Shown piece after piece: positions 13,357 to 20,190 of a DNA stretch of 36,387 nucleotides. The stretch lies in assembly GCA_035604685.1 (NCBI GenBank), contig DATNIB010000068.1:1-36387 (forward strand), in the 5' to 3' direction. How positions within the stretch are numbered: the stretch's first letter is position 1; each line of letters starts with the position of its first letter. Position numbers and translations under genes: made by a program. Origin of the DNA: DATNIB01 sp035604685 (GTDB taxonomy: Bacteria > Actinomycetota > Acidimicrobiia > Acidimicrobiales > RAAP-2). The notes beneath the pieces are model-generated. The model saw nothing but the letters and a program-made list of their open reading frames with translations, had not been told where the DNA came from and made no database searches.

Positions 13357-14991
13357 TCAGCCTCCGACCTGGGCGGCACAGTTGTTCCCGCCGATGGCGC
13401 TCATGTCCTGGACCGGGACGGGGGTCCCGTTCACCGCGTAGAGCTCGGCCGAGTAGGCGCCACTCGGCGCCGATGTGCCTGCCGTGAGCGAGAAGGTGAT
13501 CGTCCCTCCACCGCTGATCACGAATGTCTCCGACGGGGGCAGGCCGCTGCCGGAGAAGATGAGCTCGACCGTCGACCCGGGGGGAGCCCCGCCGATCTGC
13601 AGCGTCTCGCTCCAGGTACCCGGCACGCAGGGCCCACCGCTGAAGGAGCTACCGACCGACGTCATGGTGATGTTGGTCGCAGGCGGGGGCGAGGTCGGTG
13701 AGGCGGGGGGCGAGGTCGGTGAGGTCGGCGAGGTGGGGGGCGAGGTCGGTGAGGTCGGCGAGGTCGGTGAGGTGGGGGGGGATGTCGAGACCGTGGGAGG
13801 GAGTCCAAGCGCCGAGCGCGCGTCGTTGGACGCGGCGGTGAGGGCGCTGAGGTCTTTGGCGTAGCGCGAGGCCCAGGTCTGGACGCCGATCGTGTCGAGC
13901 GTCGCCAGTCGTGACAGGTCTCCGTTCAACGTCGCCACTGCGCTGGCATCACGACGAAGCGCGGTCGCGCCGGCCGAGTAGTGCGCCGCGATCGCGATGA
14001 GATCGGAATGCGTGGTATCGAGCGCGGCGACGAGTGGAGCCGCCGCGGCCTGTGCTTCGGTGCCGGTGGTCGAAGCGGTCCAGGTCTGGGCCAGCGCGTC
14101 GAACACGGGTTCGGCGGTGTTCACCGGCGCGACCGCCGCCAGGAAGCCTCGATCCGCTTCTGCCTTCGACAGGGGCGTCGTCGAGGCGACCCGGGTCGTC
14201 CCGGTCGAGTTGGGCGCGGGGTGGCCCGTACCGCCGCCGCCGAGGACGAAGACGGCGATCAGTATGCCGGCAATGGCCGCGCTGACGCCGATCGCCGCGG
14301 CCAGCTGCACCACACAGCCCCACCCTTTTGGCGACCACCACACGGCCCCGTCGTGCTCTTCGACGAGCGAGGAACCATCTTCCAGATCGGGGCCTTCCGA
14401 GTTCGCTTCGGTCGCGTCGGGGATGACGGGGACGGTCGCCGTCGGGCTCCCCTGACCGCCGGCTCTTTCGTATTCCTGACGGCGCGTGAACCCGGTGGGG
14501 TCCTCTTCCAGACCCTCGCCGAGGTGGATCGGCACGGGGTTGGCCACGGGCTGGATCGTCGGACCGCCGATACCGGGCGGGACGATCGAGGGGGGCAGGC
14601 CCGGCGCAAACGGACCCGGTGGGGGATCGGGCTTCCACCAGGCGTTGTCGGCCATCGCCTTCTCGCTCGGTGCCCAGGGAAAACTGAACTTTGGGGGTTG
14701 GGTCCCCCCGCCCGCGCCGGTGGCCGGCGGCGTCTCGCTGGCCGGGACGGCGGCGGCCTGCAGTTCCGCGAGACGCGCGCGCGCCCACTCGACGCGTCGC
14801 GTGGCCGCTGACTTCTTGTCGCGGAGGTCAAAGACCGAGGTCCCCTGGACGTGGCCCCAGTCCGGGTCGTCCTCGGCCTTGGCCAGGTCGTGCGAGACGG
14901 TGCGGAGGGCTTGCTCGGCCTGGTCCAGCTCGTTCTGGGCGTTCTGAATGTCCCCGGCGCTGGGCGATCCGGTCGGGTCGGGCGGGGGCAC
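13357..14991 (-). CDS. Single-pass membrane protein with Ser-Pro-Thr repeats
   Basis: No family recognised for the whole 544-aa protein. Residues about 12-80 form a predicted coiled coil (NAQNELDQAEQALRTVSHDL; RVEWARARLAELQAAA). A Pro-rich cytoplasmic stretch follows, then one hydrophobic segment at about 225-252 (VQLAAAIGVSAAIAGILIAV). The outer part has an Ala-rich helical region (about 270-395), a tandem SPTSPPTSP linker, and a C-terminal beta-sandwich-like domain (WSETLQIGGAPPGSTVELIF; GTITFSLTAGTSAPSGAYS) with two Cys. The layout suggests a surface-anchored protein with an Ig-like or carbohydrate-binding head. GTG 14991 lacks its own Shine-Dalgarno and lies 3 nt after a 23-codon upstream ORF, so translation may depend on coupling. 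Confidence 0.72.
   Translation of the reverse strand: MPPPDPTGSPSAGDIQNAQNELDQAEQALRTVSHDLAKAEDDPDWGHVQGTSVFDLRDKKSAATRRVEWARARLAELQAAAVPASETPPATGAGGGTQPPKFSFPWAPSEKAMADNAWWKPDPPPGPFAPGLPPSIVPPGIGGPTIQPVANPVPIHLGEGLEEDPTGFTRRQEYERAGGQGSPTATVPVIPDATEANSEGPDLEDGSSLVEEHDGAVWWSPKGWGCVVQLAAAIGVSAAIAGILIAVFVLGGGGTGHPAPNSTGTTRVASTTPLSKAEADRGFLAAVAPVNTAEPVFDALAQTWTASTTGTEAQAAAAPLVAALDTTHSDLIAIAAHYSAGATALRRDASAVATLNGDLSRLATLDTIGVQTWASRYAKDLSALTAASNDARSALGLPPTVSTSPPTSPTSPTSPTSPPTSPTSPTSPPASPTSPPPATNITMTSVGSSFSGGPCVPGTWSETLQIGGAPPGSTVELIFSGSGLPPSETFVISGGGTITFSLTAGTSAPSGAYSAELYAVNGTPVPVQDMSAIGGNNCAAQVGG
13690..13782 (-). repeat. 9-nt tandem repeats encoding SPT/SPP units
   Basis: Imperfect head-to-tail copies of GAGGTCGGT and GAGGTCGGC (plus-strand sense), interrupted by G6-G8 runs, encode alternating SPT and SPP triplets in the extracellular linker of the 544-aa protein. 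Copy number could vary by slippage without changing frame, whereas the G runs could cause frameshifts. Confidence 0.85.
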
Positions 14992-14994
14992 GGG

Positions 14995-15066
14995 TCAGCC
15001 CGGGTCGGGGCAGCCGACCGGTGAACGGCGCTCGGCCTCGTTGCCCGGAGCGAGCAGCAGGACCAT
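14995..15066 (-). CDS. Candidate 23-codon upstream ORF
   Basis: ATG 15066 has a GGAGG Shine-Dalgarno 8 nt upstream and opens a 23-codon frame (MVLLLAPGNEAERRSPVGCP...) ending TGA 3 nt before the GTG of the 544-aa gene. Most third positions are G or C. Because the downstream GTG has no ribosome-binding site, this short ORF may deliver ribosomes to it, or it may be the misframed true N-terminus of that protein. I know of no homologue. Confidence 0.4.
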   Translation of the reverse strand: MVLLLAPGNEAERRSPVGCPDPG

Positions 15067-15121
15067 CGGCACCACCTCCGCCAGCGGTCTTCTCAGGTCC
15101 CGACCACGGACGAGGTGGCAA

Positions 15122-15127
15122 AGCGTA
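15122..15127 (-). promoter_or_regulatory. -10 box for the uORF / 544-aa protein transcript
   Basis: TACGCT on the minus strand, identical to the metG box, would start RNA near 15115 and leave a leader of about 50 nt before the upstream ORF. No convincing -35 box. The remaining ~100 nt to the GNAT stop (15232) show nothing else. Confidence 0.4.
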
Positions 15128-15231
15128 GTCCCGCACCCCGTGCCGTGGTCGACGAGGTGACGCCCGGGTCGCAGCCTCCCGGTCGCCCGCCTGCACCGAC
15201 GCTGGCCGGCGGCGTCACCCCGGGCGGCGGG

Positions 15232-16038
15232 TCAGTCGAACCGGTAGCGGAGCACCTCGGCGACGGCGCGGTAGCCGATCGAGCGGTAGACCGAGTTGGA
15301 GGTCGCGTTGGCGAGGTCGGTGTAGAGGATGCAGCGGCTGTGTTGGAGAGCCCGGGTGGATAGGGCGGCGACGCACCCGCTGGCGTATCCCCGGCCCCGC
15401 AGGGTCTCGGGCGTGTACACGTGCTGCACGCGCACGACGCCCGAGGTCGGTTTGCTGAGCGCGGCCACCGACACCGCGGCGCCGTCGTCCCAGAGCCAGA
15501 AGTGACCGAGCGGCAGGCGGTGGGCCACGATCGCCGACGCATCGCCCACGTCCCCGATGTCGGCCAGGAAGGCCCCGGTCCACTCGACGAGGAGCCCTTC
15601 GTCGTCGATCGTCGCGGGTCGGAAGCGTCCGGGGACCCCTCGCGGCTCGACGACCTCGCGCACCTCGTAGATCCGCTGGCCCTGCAGCGGCCTGGCGGAC
15701 GACTTGGTCGTCTCCGTCCACGCCCCGGCGAACATCGCGGCGGTACCCGCCTCCCCGTTGACCCCCGGCAGGGCGACGTCTGCCCCGGCGATCGCGCCGA
15801 CCGCCGCCTCGATGCACTCACCGGGCATCGCAGAGACCAGGCAGAAGAAGGTCGTGGGCGATTGGAACACCACCCCGGCGGGTTCGGCGCCGACCACCCA
15901 GTAGCGACCGGGCAGGGGGAGTGCCACCCGGGCGTTGAGCAGCGTGAGTAGGACGTTGTTGCGGATCGGGTCGCCGGCCAACCACGCGCCCGCCCGTTCG
16001 AGCACGACGCGTGGATCGTCGGTGGCCAGGACGTCCAT
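15232..16038 (-). CDS. GNAT-family N-acetyltransferase
   Basis: A 268-aa protein whose C-terminal half is a GNAT domain: VSVAALSKPTSGVVRVQHVYTPETLRGRGYASGCVAALS contains the beta4 strand and the acetyl-CoA pyrophosphate loop R-G-R-G-Y-A, followed by YTDLANATSNSVYRSIGYRAV, the typical beta5-alpha4 end with N and Y residues. The N-terminal half (NNVLLTLLNARVALPLPGRYWVVG) is degenerate and could be a second, inactive GNAT-like domain, as in predicted FR47-type acetyltransferases. The substrate cannot be inferred. It starts 22 nt after the small membrane-protein gene and is probably its operon partner. Confidence 0.85.
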   Translation of the reverse strand: MDVLATDDPRVVLERAGAWLAGDPIRNNVLLTLLNARVALPLPGRYWVVGAEPAGVVFQSPTTFFCLVSAMPGECIEAAVGAIAGADVALPGVNGEAGTAAMFAGAWTETTKSSARPLQGQRIYEVREVVEPRGVPGRFRPATIDDEGLLVEWTGAFLADIGDVGDASAIVAHRLPLGHFWLWDDGAAVSVAALSKPTSGVVRVQHVYTPETLRGRGYASGCVAALSTRALQHSRCILYTDLANATSNSVYRSIGYRAVAEVLRYRFD

Positions 16039-16060
16039 CAGGACCCGCTGCGCCGCCCGC

Positions 16061-16432
16061 TCACCAGCGCTTGGGCCGCCCGTGGGCGTGCAATTCCGCG
16101 AGGTACCGGTTGTAGGCGGCCAGCTCGGGGTCCTCCTCGGGGTCCTCCTCGGTGGCCTCGGTCCGCTCGAGCTCGGTGCCCGGGGGGTCGGCGACCTCGG
16201 ATTGGGTGCCCGAGCCGTCGTTCGGGAGCAGGGTCTCGTGCACCAGCTTCCACCACACGAAGACGGCGTACCCGGCGAAGAACGGCCACTCGAAGACGTA
16301 GGCCCAGCTCAGCTCGTTGCCCCCCAGCGCCCGACGGACCTGCCAGTCGCACAGGACGAGGAAGGTGGGGACCACGATCAGGAGCACCACGTGCAGGCCG
16401 ATCGCACGGGGCGACCACCATCGGGTTCGCAC
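16061..16432 (-). CDS. Conserved actinobacterial small membrane protein
   Basis: A 123-aa protein with two predicted membrane helices (about 11-30, GLHVVLLIVVPTFLVLCDWQ, and about 42-62, YVFEWPFFAGYAVFVWWKL). An acidic linker follows (ERTEATEEDPEEDPE), then a C-terminal AYNRYLAELHA segment that I recall from short actinobacterial membrane proteins of unknown function. The GTG start has TAGCCT exactly 6 nt upstream and no Shine-Dalgarno, so the mRNA is probably leaderless. It diverges from glmU and precedes the GNAT gene. Confidence 0.75.
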   Translation of the reverse strand: MRTRWWSPRAIGLHVVLLIVVPTFLVLCDWQVRRALGGNELSWAYVFEWPFFAGYAVFVWWKLVHETLLPNDGSGTQSEVADPPGTELERTEATEEDPEEDPELAAYNRYLAELHAHGRPKRW

Positions 16433-16438
16433 CGCCCC

Positions 16439-16444
16439 AGGCTA
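16439..16444 (-). promoter_or_regulatory. -10 box of a leaderless promoter
   Basis: TAGCCT on the minus strand, followed by GGGGCG and then the GTG start at 16432. The spacing equals that at metG and prs. Confidence 0.55.
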
Positions 16445-16524
16445 ACTGCGCACCCGGGAGGGGATCCGCGGCGGTCGGGCAGGGGACGCCCATGCACCGA
16501 GGCAAAACGGGGAAAGATACGGTC

Positions 16525-17613
16525 ATGACCGCGCCGCTCTATGCCATCGTCCTCGCTGCGGGCGAGGGCACCAGAATGCGATCGGAACGCCCGAAGCCGC
16601 TCCACCGCCTCTGCGGCCGGCCGATGGTGCTGCACGTGCTCGACGCCCTGGCCGAACTCGATGTCGCCCAGGTCGTGGTCGTCGTCGGCCACCGGGGGGA
16701 GTGGGTGACGAAGGCCCTGGTCGAGCAGGCTCCCCCGTCGTTGCGCATCGAGTTCGTCGAGCAGTCGACCCAACGCGGCACCGGCGACGCGGCGGCGGTC
16801 GCTCTGACCGGCCTCCCCGACGACGGCGAGGAGGGCGACGTCGTCGTCCTCCCGGGCGACACACCGCTCCTGCGCCCGCAGACCCTCGCCGCCCTGGTTC
16901 GCCACCACCGCTCGAGTGAGGCGGGCGCCACCCTGCTGACCGCGGAGGTGCACGAGCCCGGCGGCTACGGCCGGGTGGTGCGAGGACCCCAGGGTCTCGT
17001 CGAGCGCGTCGTGGAGGAGACCGACGCGACCGCCGACGAGCGGGCCATCACCGAGGTGAATACTTCCATCTACTGCTTCCGACGGGGGATCCTGGCGCCC
17101 TCCCTCCGGCGCCTCAGTCCGGCCAACGCGCAAGGCGAGTACTACCTGACCGATGTCGTGGGGGTCCTGTCGGCCGCCGGTTACCCGGTGCACGGATTGC
17201 TGGCGGTCGATCCGATGGAGACCGCCGGGGTCAACGACCGGGCGCAGCTGGCGGTGGCCGAGGCGGAGCTGCGGGACCGGATCAACGAGCGCTGGATGCG
17301 CCGCGGCGTGACCATGTGGGACCCCGAGCGGACCTATGTCGACGCCACGGTCGAGCTGTCGAGGGACGTCGTGCTGCTCCCGGGCGTCGTGCTGCGCGGC
17401 CAGTGCGTCGTCGGCGAGGGGGCGGAGATCGGTCCGGACTGCACGTTGACCGACACCCAGGTCGGCGAGCGGGCCGAGGTGCGCTACAGCATGGCCGAGC
17501 GGGCGGAGGTGGGTGACGACTCGATCGTCGGCCCCTTCGCCTCGCTGCTGCCCGGCGCCGTGGTGCCGGCGGGCGGTCGGGCCGCCTCCTTCTGCGTCCT
17601 CGGGCCCGCCTGA
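16525..17613 (+). CDS. glmU: GlmU-type N-acetylglucosamine-1-phosphate uridylyltransferase, acetyltransferase half missing
   Basis: The 362-aa protein begins with the pyrophosphorylase domain: IVLAAGEGTRMRSERPKPLH (nucleotide and catalytic loop), QRGTGDA, LPGDTPLL, GYGRVV, VEETDA and EVNTSIYCF. It should make UDP-GlcNAc from GlcNAc-1-P and UTP for peptidoglycan. From about 250 a left-handed beta-helix starts (YVDATVELSRDVVLLPGVVL, GAEIGPDC) but stops after GPFASLLPGAVV. Normal GlmU is 450-490 aa; the acetyltransferase residues (K351, H363, Y366, N377 in E. coli numbering) lie beyond this end. Only 80 nt separate the stop from prs, so no frameshifted remainder is hidden. ATG 16525 is chosen (G-rich stretch upstream); an ATG at 16492 is also in frame. 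Confidence 0.9.
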   Translation: MTAPLYAIVLAAGEGTRMRSERPKPLHRLCGRPMVLHVLDALAELDVAQVVVVVGHRGEWVTKALVEQAPPSLRIEFVEQSTQRGTGDAAAVALTGLPDDGEEGDVVVLPGDTPLLRPQTLAALVRHHRSSEAGATLLTAEVHEPGGYGRVVRGPQGLVERVVEETDATADERAITEVNTSIYCFRRGILAPSLRRLSPANAQGEYYLTDVVGVLSAAGYPVHGLLAVDPMETAGVNDRAQLAVAEAELRDRINERWMRRGVTMWDPERTYVDATVELSRDVVLLPGVVLRGQCVVGEGAEIGPDCTLTDTQVGERAEVRYSMAERAEVGDDSIVGPFASLLPGAVVPAGGRAASFCVLGPA

Positions 17614-17617
17614 TCGA

Positions 17618-17635
17618 GCCGGCTCCACCGCCGGC
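17618..17635 (+). terminator. GC hairpin after glmU
   Basis: GCCGGC-TCCACC-GCCGGC starts 4 nt after the glmU stop. It has no U tract. It separates glmU from the independent prs promoter and may act as a weak or factor-assisted terminator. Confidence 0.4.
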
Positions 17636-17681
17636 GCGCAGAGCGGGTCGGCCGCCTCCCGCGGTCCGGCAAGGGGCGCGG

Positions 17682-17687
17682 TAGCGT
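17682..17687 (+). promoter_or_regulatory. -10 box of a leaderless prs promoter
   Basis: TAGCGT followed by CTCGTC and then GTG 17694 (6 nt). No Shine-Dalgarno sequence is present. Confidence 0.6.
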
Positions 17688-17693
17688 CTCGTC

Positions 17694-18665
17694 GTGGACA
17701 TGATCCCTCGGCGTCGGCTGGAGGTCGTGTCCGGACGCGCCCACCGGGCCCTGGCCGAGCAGATCGCCCTCCACCTCGGCATCGAGCTGGGCGAGGCCAA
17801 CGTCCGTGAGTTCGCCAACGGCGAGCTCCACTGCCGCTACGACTCCTCCGTCCGGGGCACCGACGTCTTCATCATCCAGACCCACTGCGGTCCGGTCAAT
17901 GACTCGCTGATGGAACAGCTCATCATGATCGACGCCGCCAAGCGGGCGTCGGCCAAGCGGATCACCGCCGTCTGCCCCTACTACGGCTACTCCCGGCAGG
18001 ACCGCAAGTCGACCGGACGCGAACCGATCACCGCCAAGCTGGTGGCGGACATGCTGCGGGTGGCCGGGGTCGACCGGGTGGTGAGCGTCGACCTGCACTC
18101 GGGCCAGATCCAGGGCTTCTTCGACCTCCCCTTCGACCACCTCACCGCCGCGCCGGTGCTGGAGGAGTACCTGCGGTCCCGGGTGACGAGCGACACGGTC
18201 GTCGTGGCCCCGGACTCGGGCCGGGTGAAGGTGGCCGAGCGCTACAGCCAGCACCTGGGGGTGGACCTGGCGCTCGTGCACAAGCGCCGACCGCGCGGCC
18301 GGATGCAAGAGGTCGAGGCCCGTCAGGTGATCGGCGAGGTCGAGGGGCGCCGTTGCGTGATCATCGACGACATCATCGACACGGCGAGCACGATCTGCGC
18401 CGCCGCCGAGCGTCTGACCGAGGCCGGCGCGGCCGACATCTGGGTGATGGCCACGCACGCCATCTTCTCGGACCCGGCGGTCGACCGGCTGAAGGCGGGA
18501 CCGATCTCGCGGGTGGTGGTGACTGACACGCTGCCGATCCCCGACGGCCGCTGGTTCGACAAGCTCGAGGTGCTGTCGGTGGCCAAGATCATCGCCGACG
18601 CCATCGACGCCGTGTTCCAGGACACCTCGGTCTCGGAGATCTTCGGCGGAGAGAACCTGGTCTGA
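17694..18665 (+). CDS. prs: Ribose-phosphate pyrophosphokinase
   Basis: Makes PRPP from ribose-5-phosphate and ATP for nucleotide, histidine and tryptophan synthesis; in Actinobacteria PRPP also feeds decaprenylphosphoryl-arabinose. The 323-aa product has the family length. Motifs: LEVVSGRAHRALAEQIALHLG, FANGELHCRYDSSVRG, YYGYSRQDRKSTGREPITAK (ATP flexible loop), DLHSGQIQGFFDLPFDHL, VVAPDSGRVKVAERYS, and the PRPP loop VIIDDIIDTASTI with its paired aspartates. GTG 17694 is favoured because the -10 box lies 6 nt upstream; an ATG at 17700 would shorten it by two residues. The glmU-prs neighbourhood is conserved in Actinobacteria. Confidence 0.96.
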   Translation: MDMIPRRRLEVVSGRAHRALAEQIALHLGIELGEANVREFANGELHCRYDSSVRGTDVFIIQTHCGPVNDSLMEQLIMIDAAKRASAKRITAVCPYYGYSRQDRKSTGREPITAKLVADMLRVAGVDRVVSVDLHSGQIQGFFDLPFDHLTAAPVLEEYLRSRVTSDTVVVAPDSGRVKVAERYSQHLGVDLALVHKRRPRGRMQEVEARQVIGEVEGRRCVIIDDIIDTASTICAAAERLTEAGAADIWVMATHAIFSDPAVDRLKAGPISRVVVTDTLPIPDGRWFDKLEVLSVAKIIADAIDAVFQDTSVSEIFGGENLV

Positions 18666-18697
18666 CGCCGCCCGGCGGGTCGGCAGGCCGCCGTTGG

Positions 18698-18717
18698 GTG
18701 GGCCCTCCCGGGCCCAC
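18698..18717 (+). terminator. Perfect 8-bp hairpin between prs and rplY
   Basis: GTGGGCCC-TCCC-GGGCCCAC forms an 8-bp GC-rich stem starting 32 nt past the prs stop. No U tract follows; instead the hairpin abuts the TAACCT box for rplY. It may end prs transcripts, or serve as a palindromic operator for rplY. Confidence 0.5.
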
Positions 18718-18723
18718 TAACCT
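18718..18723 (+). promoter_or_regulatory. -10 box of the rplY promoter
   Basis: TAACCT directly after the inverted repeat would start RNA near 18730. This leaves a leader of about 75 nt carrying a good Shine-Dalgarno (GAGGAGA) before ATG 18808. Confidence 0.45.
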
Positions 18724-18807
18724 GGAGGGGTTCGCCGGGACCGCTGCAGCGGACGGTCCAGACCGAAGAGCCCGCCCCCTTCCCGCCCCGCTCGAGGAGA
18801 CCCTGCA

Positions 18808-19473
18808 ATGGCCGAAGTTGCCCTGATGGCACAAGTGGGACGTCCGACCGGGTCCCGCGCCACGCGCCGCCTGCGCCGCGACGGGCTCATCCCGGGCGTC
18901 GTCTACGGGCACGGCACCGCGCCGGTGTCGGTCGCGGTGGTCGGCAAGGAGCTGCGCACGGCGCTGTCGGGCGAGTCCGGGTCCAACACCCTGCTTTCCC
19001 TCCAGGCCGGTGACCAGACGTTCCTCACGCTCGCCCGCGAGATGCAGCGCCATCCAGTGCGCGGGACCGTGACCCATGTCGACTTCCAGATCGTGCGCCG
19101 CGACGAGGTCATCTCGGCCGACGTGCCGGTGGCGCTCATCGGCGAGGCGCTCGAGGTCCACCACGGTGACGGACTGGTGGACCAGCAGCTCTTCACCCTG
19201 CCGGTGCGGGCGCGGCCGGCGGACATCCCGACCGTGGTCGAGGTGGACGTCTCCGAGCTCATCATCGGCGCGGCCATCCGGGTCGCCGACCTGCGCCTCC
19301 CCGAGGGGGTCGTCACCGACCTCGACGGCGAGGTCGCCATCGTCGTCGGCCAGCCCCCCCGTCTCGAGGTGGTCGAGCCCGAGCCCGTGGTCGAGGGCGA
19401 GGAGGGAGCCGCCGAGGCCGAGGCCCCGGAGGCCGCGACCGCGGACTCGGGCCCCGGCACCGACGGGGACTAG
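18808..19473 (+). CDS. rplY: 50S ribosomal protein bL25 (Ctc/general-stress type)
   Basis: A 221-aa, two-domain bL25 of the CTC type that binds 5S rRNA. The N-terminal domain (about 1-95) has GSRATRRLRRDGLIPGVVYGHG and REMQRHPVRGTVTHVDFQ. The C-terminal TL5/CTC domain (about 96-185) has ISADVPVALIGEA, QQLFTLPVRARPADIP and VVTDLDGEVAIVV. An acidic, Ala/Glu-rich tail of about 35 residues follows, as in other actinobacterial members. ATG 18808 has a clear GAGGAGA Shine-Dalgarno with 7 nt spacing. The following pth gene probably shares the transcript. Confidence 0.95.
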   Translation: MAEVALMAQVGRPTGSRATRRLRRDGLIPGVVYGHGTAPVSVAVVGKELRTALSGESGSNTLLSLQAGDQTFLTLAREMQRHPVRGTVTHVDFQIVRRDEVISADVPVALIGEALEVHHGDGLVDQQLFTLPVRARPADIPTVVEVDVSELIIGAAIRVADLRLPEGVVTDLDGEVAIVVGQPPRLEVVEPEPVVEGEEGAAEAEAPEAATADSGPGTDGD

Positions 19474-19548
19474 GTCCTGCGCCGTCTGCTGGCCGGCAAG
19501 GCGGCGGCATCGGCGGCCACGGATCGGCGTGGCACCGCGGCCGACCTG

Positions 19549-20127
19549 GTGGTCGTCGGCCTGGGCAATCCCGGTGCCGAGTTCGCGAGGTCGCGCCACA
19601 ACGCCGGCGCCGAGGTCATCGCGCTCTTGGCCGAGCGCCACGACGGGCGCCTCCGCCGGGTGCGGCAGCGGGCGAACGTGGGCGAGGTGCGGATCGCGGG
19701 CGCGCGGGTGGCGCTCGTCGTGCCGACGACCTATATGAACGAGTCCGGCAATGCCGTCGCGCCGCTGGTGCGGCGCTTCGGCATCAAGGACGACCTCTCG
19801 CGCCTCGTCGTCGTGCACGACGAGCTGGACCTCCCGCCGGGCCGGCTCCAGGTGAAGGTCGGGGGTGGCGTGGCCGGGCACAACGGGCTCCGGTCCGTGC
19901 AGGCCCACCTCCACTCCCCGGACTTTCTCCGCGTGCGGATCGGCGTGGGGAAGCCGCCCAGCGCGGCCGCCGGGGCGGACCACGTGCTCGCGCGTCCGTC
20001 CAAGCGCGACGCCGAGGCGATCGCGGCCTGCGTGGTGCGGGCGGCCGACGCGGTCGAGGTGATCGCCACCGAGGGGGTGGCGGTGGCCATGAATCGCTTC
20101 AATGGGGAGGGAGAGGACACTGCCTGA
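19549..20127 (+). CDS. pth: Peptidyl-tRNA hydrolase
   Basis: Hydrolyses peptidyl-tRNA released from stalled ribosomes. The 192-aa product begins with VVGLGNPGAEFARSRHN, which contains the conserved Asn and the catalytic His. PTTYMNESGNAV, VVHDELDLPPGRLQVKVGGGVAGHNGLRS (with the second Asn) and FLRVRIGVGKPP follow. GTG 19549 is the only standard start codon close to the domain but has no Shine-Dalgarno. The frame is open back to 19474, directly after the rplY stop, and encodes a plausible basic extension (LRRLLAGKAAASAATDRR), so a non-standard start such as CTG 19477 is possible. rplY-pth linkage is typical of Actinobacteria. Confidence 0.9.
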   Translation: MVVGLGNPGAEFARSRHNAGAEVIALLAERHDGRLRRVRQRANVGEVRIAGARVALVVPTTYMNESGNAVAPLVRRFGIKDDLSRLVVVHDELDLPPGRLQVKVGGGVAGHNGLRSVQAHLHSPDFLRVRIGVGKPPSAAAGADHVLARPSKRDAEAIAACVVRAADAVEVIATEGVAVAMNRFNGEGEDTA

Positions 20128-20190
20128 GGGCCTCGAGCCCGCCGTCGAGCCGATCGCCACCGTCCGGAGAGACCGCTCTGACGGGTCTCG

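Noticed and set aside
16510..16530. TACGGT just before the glmU ATG as a leaderless -10 box
   Set aside because: It is only 1 nt from the ATG, which would start RNA inside the coding sequence; the G-rich stretch upstream is a better explanation for initiation.
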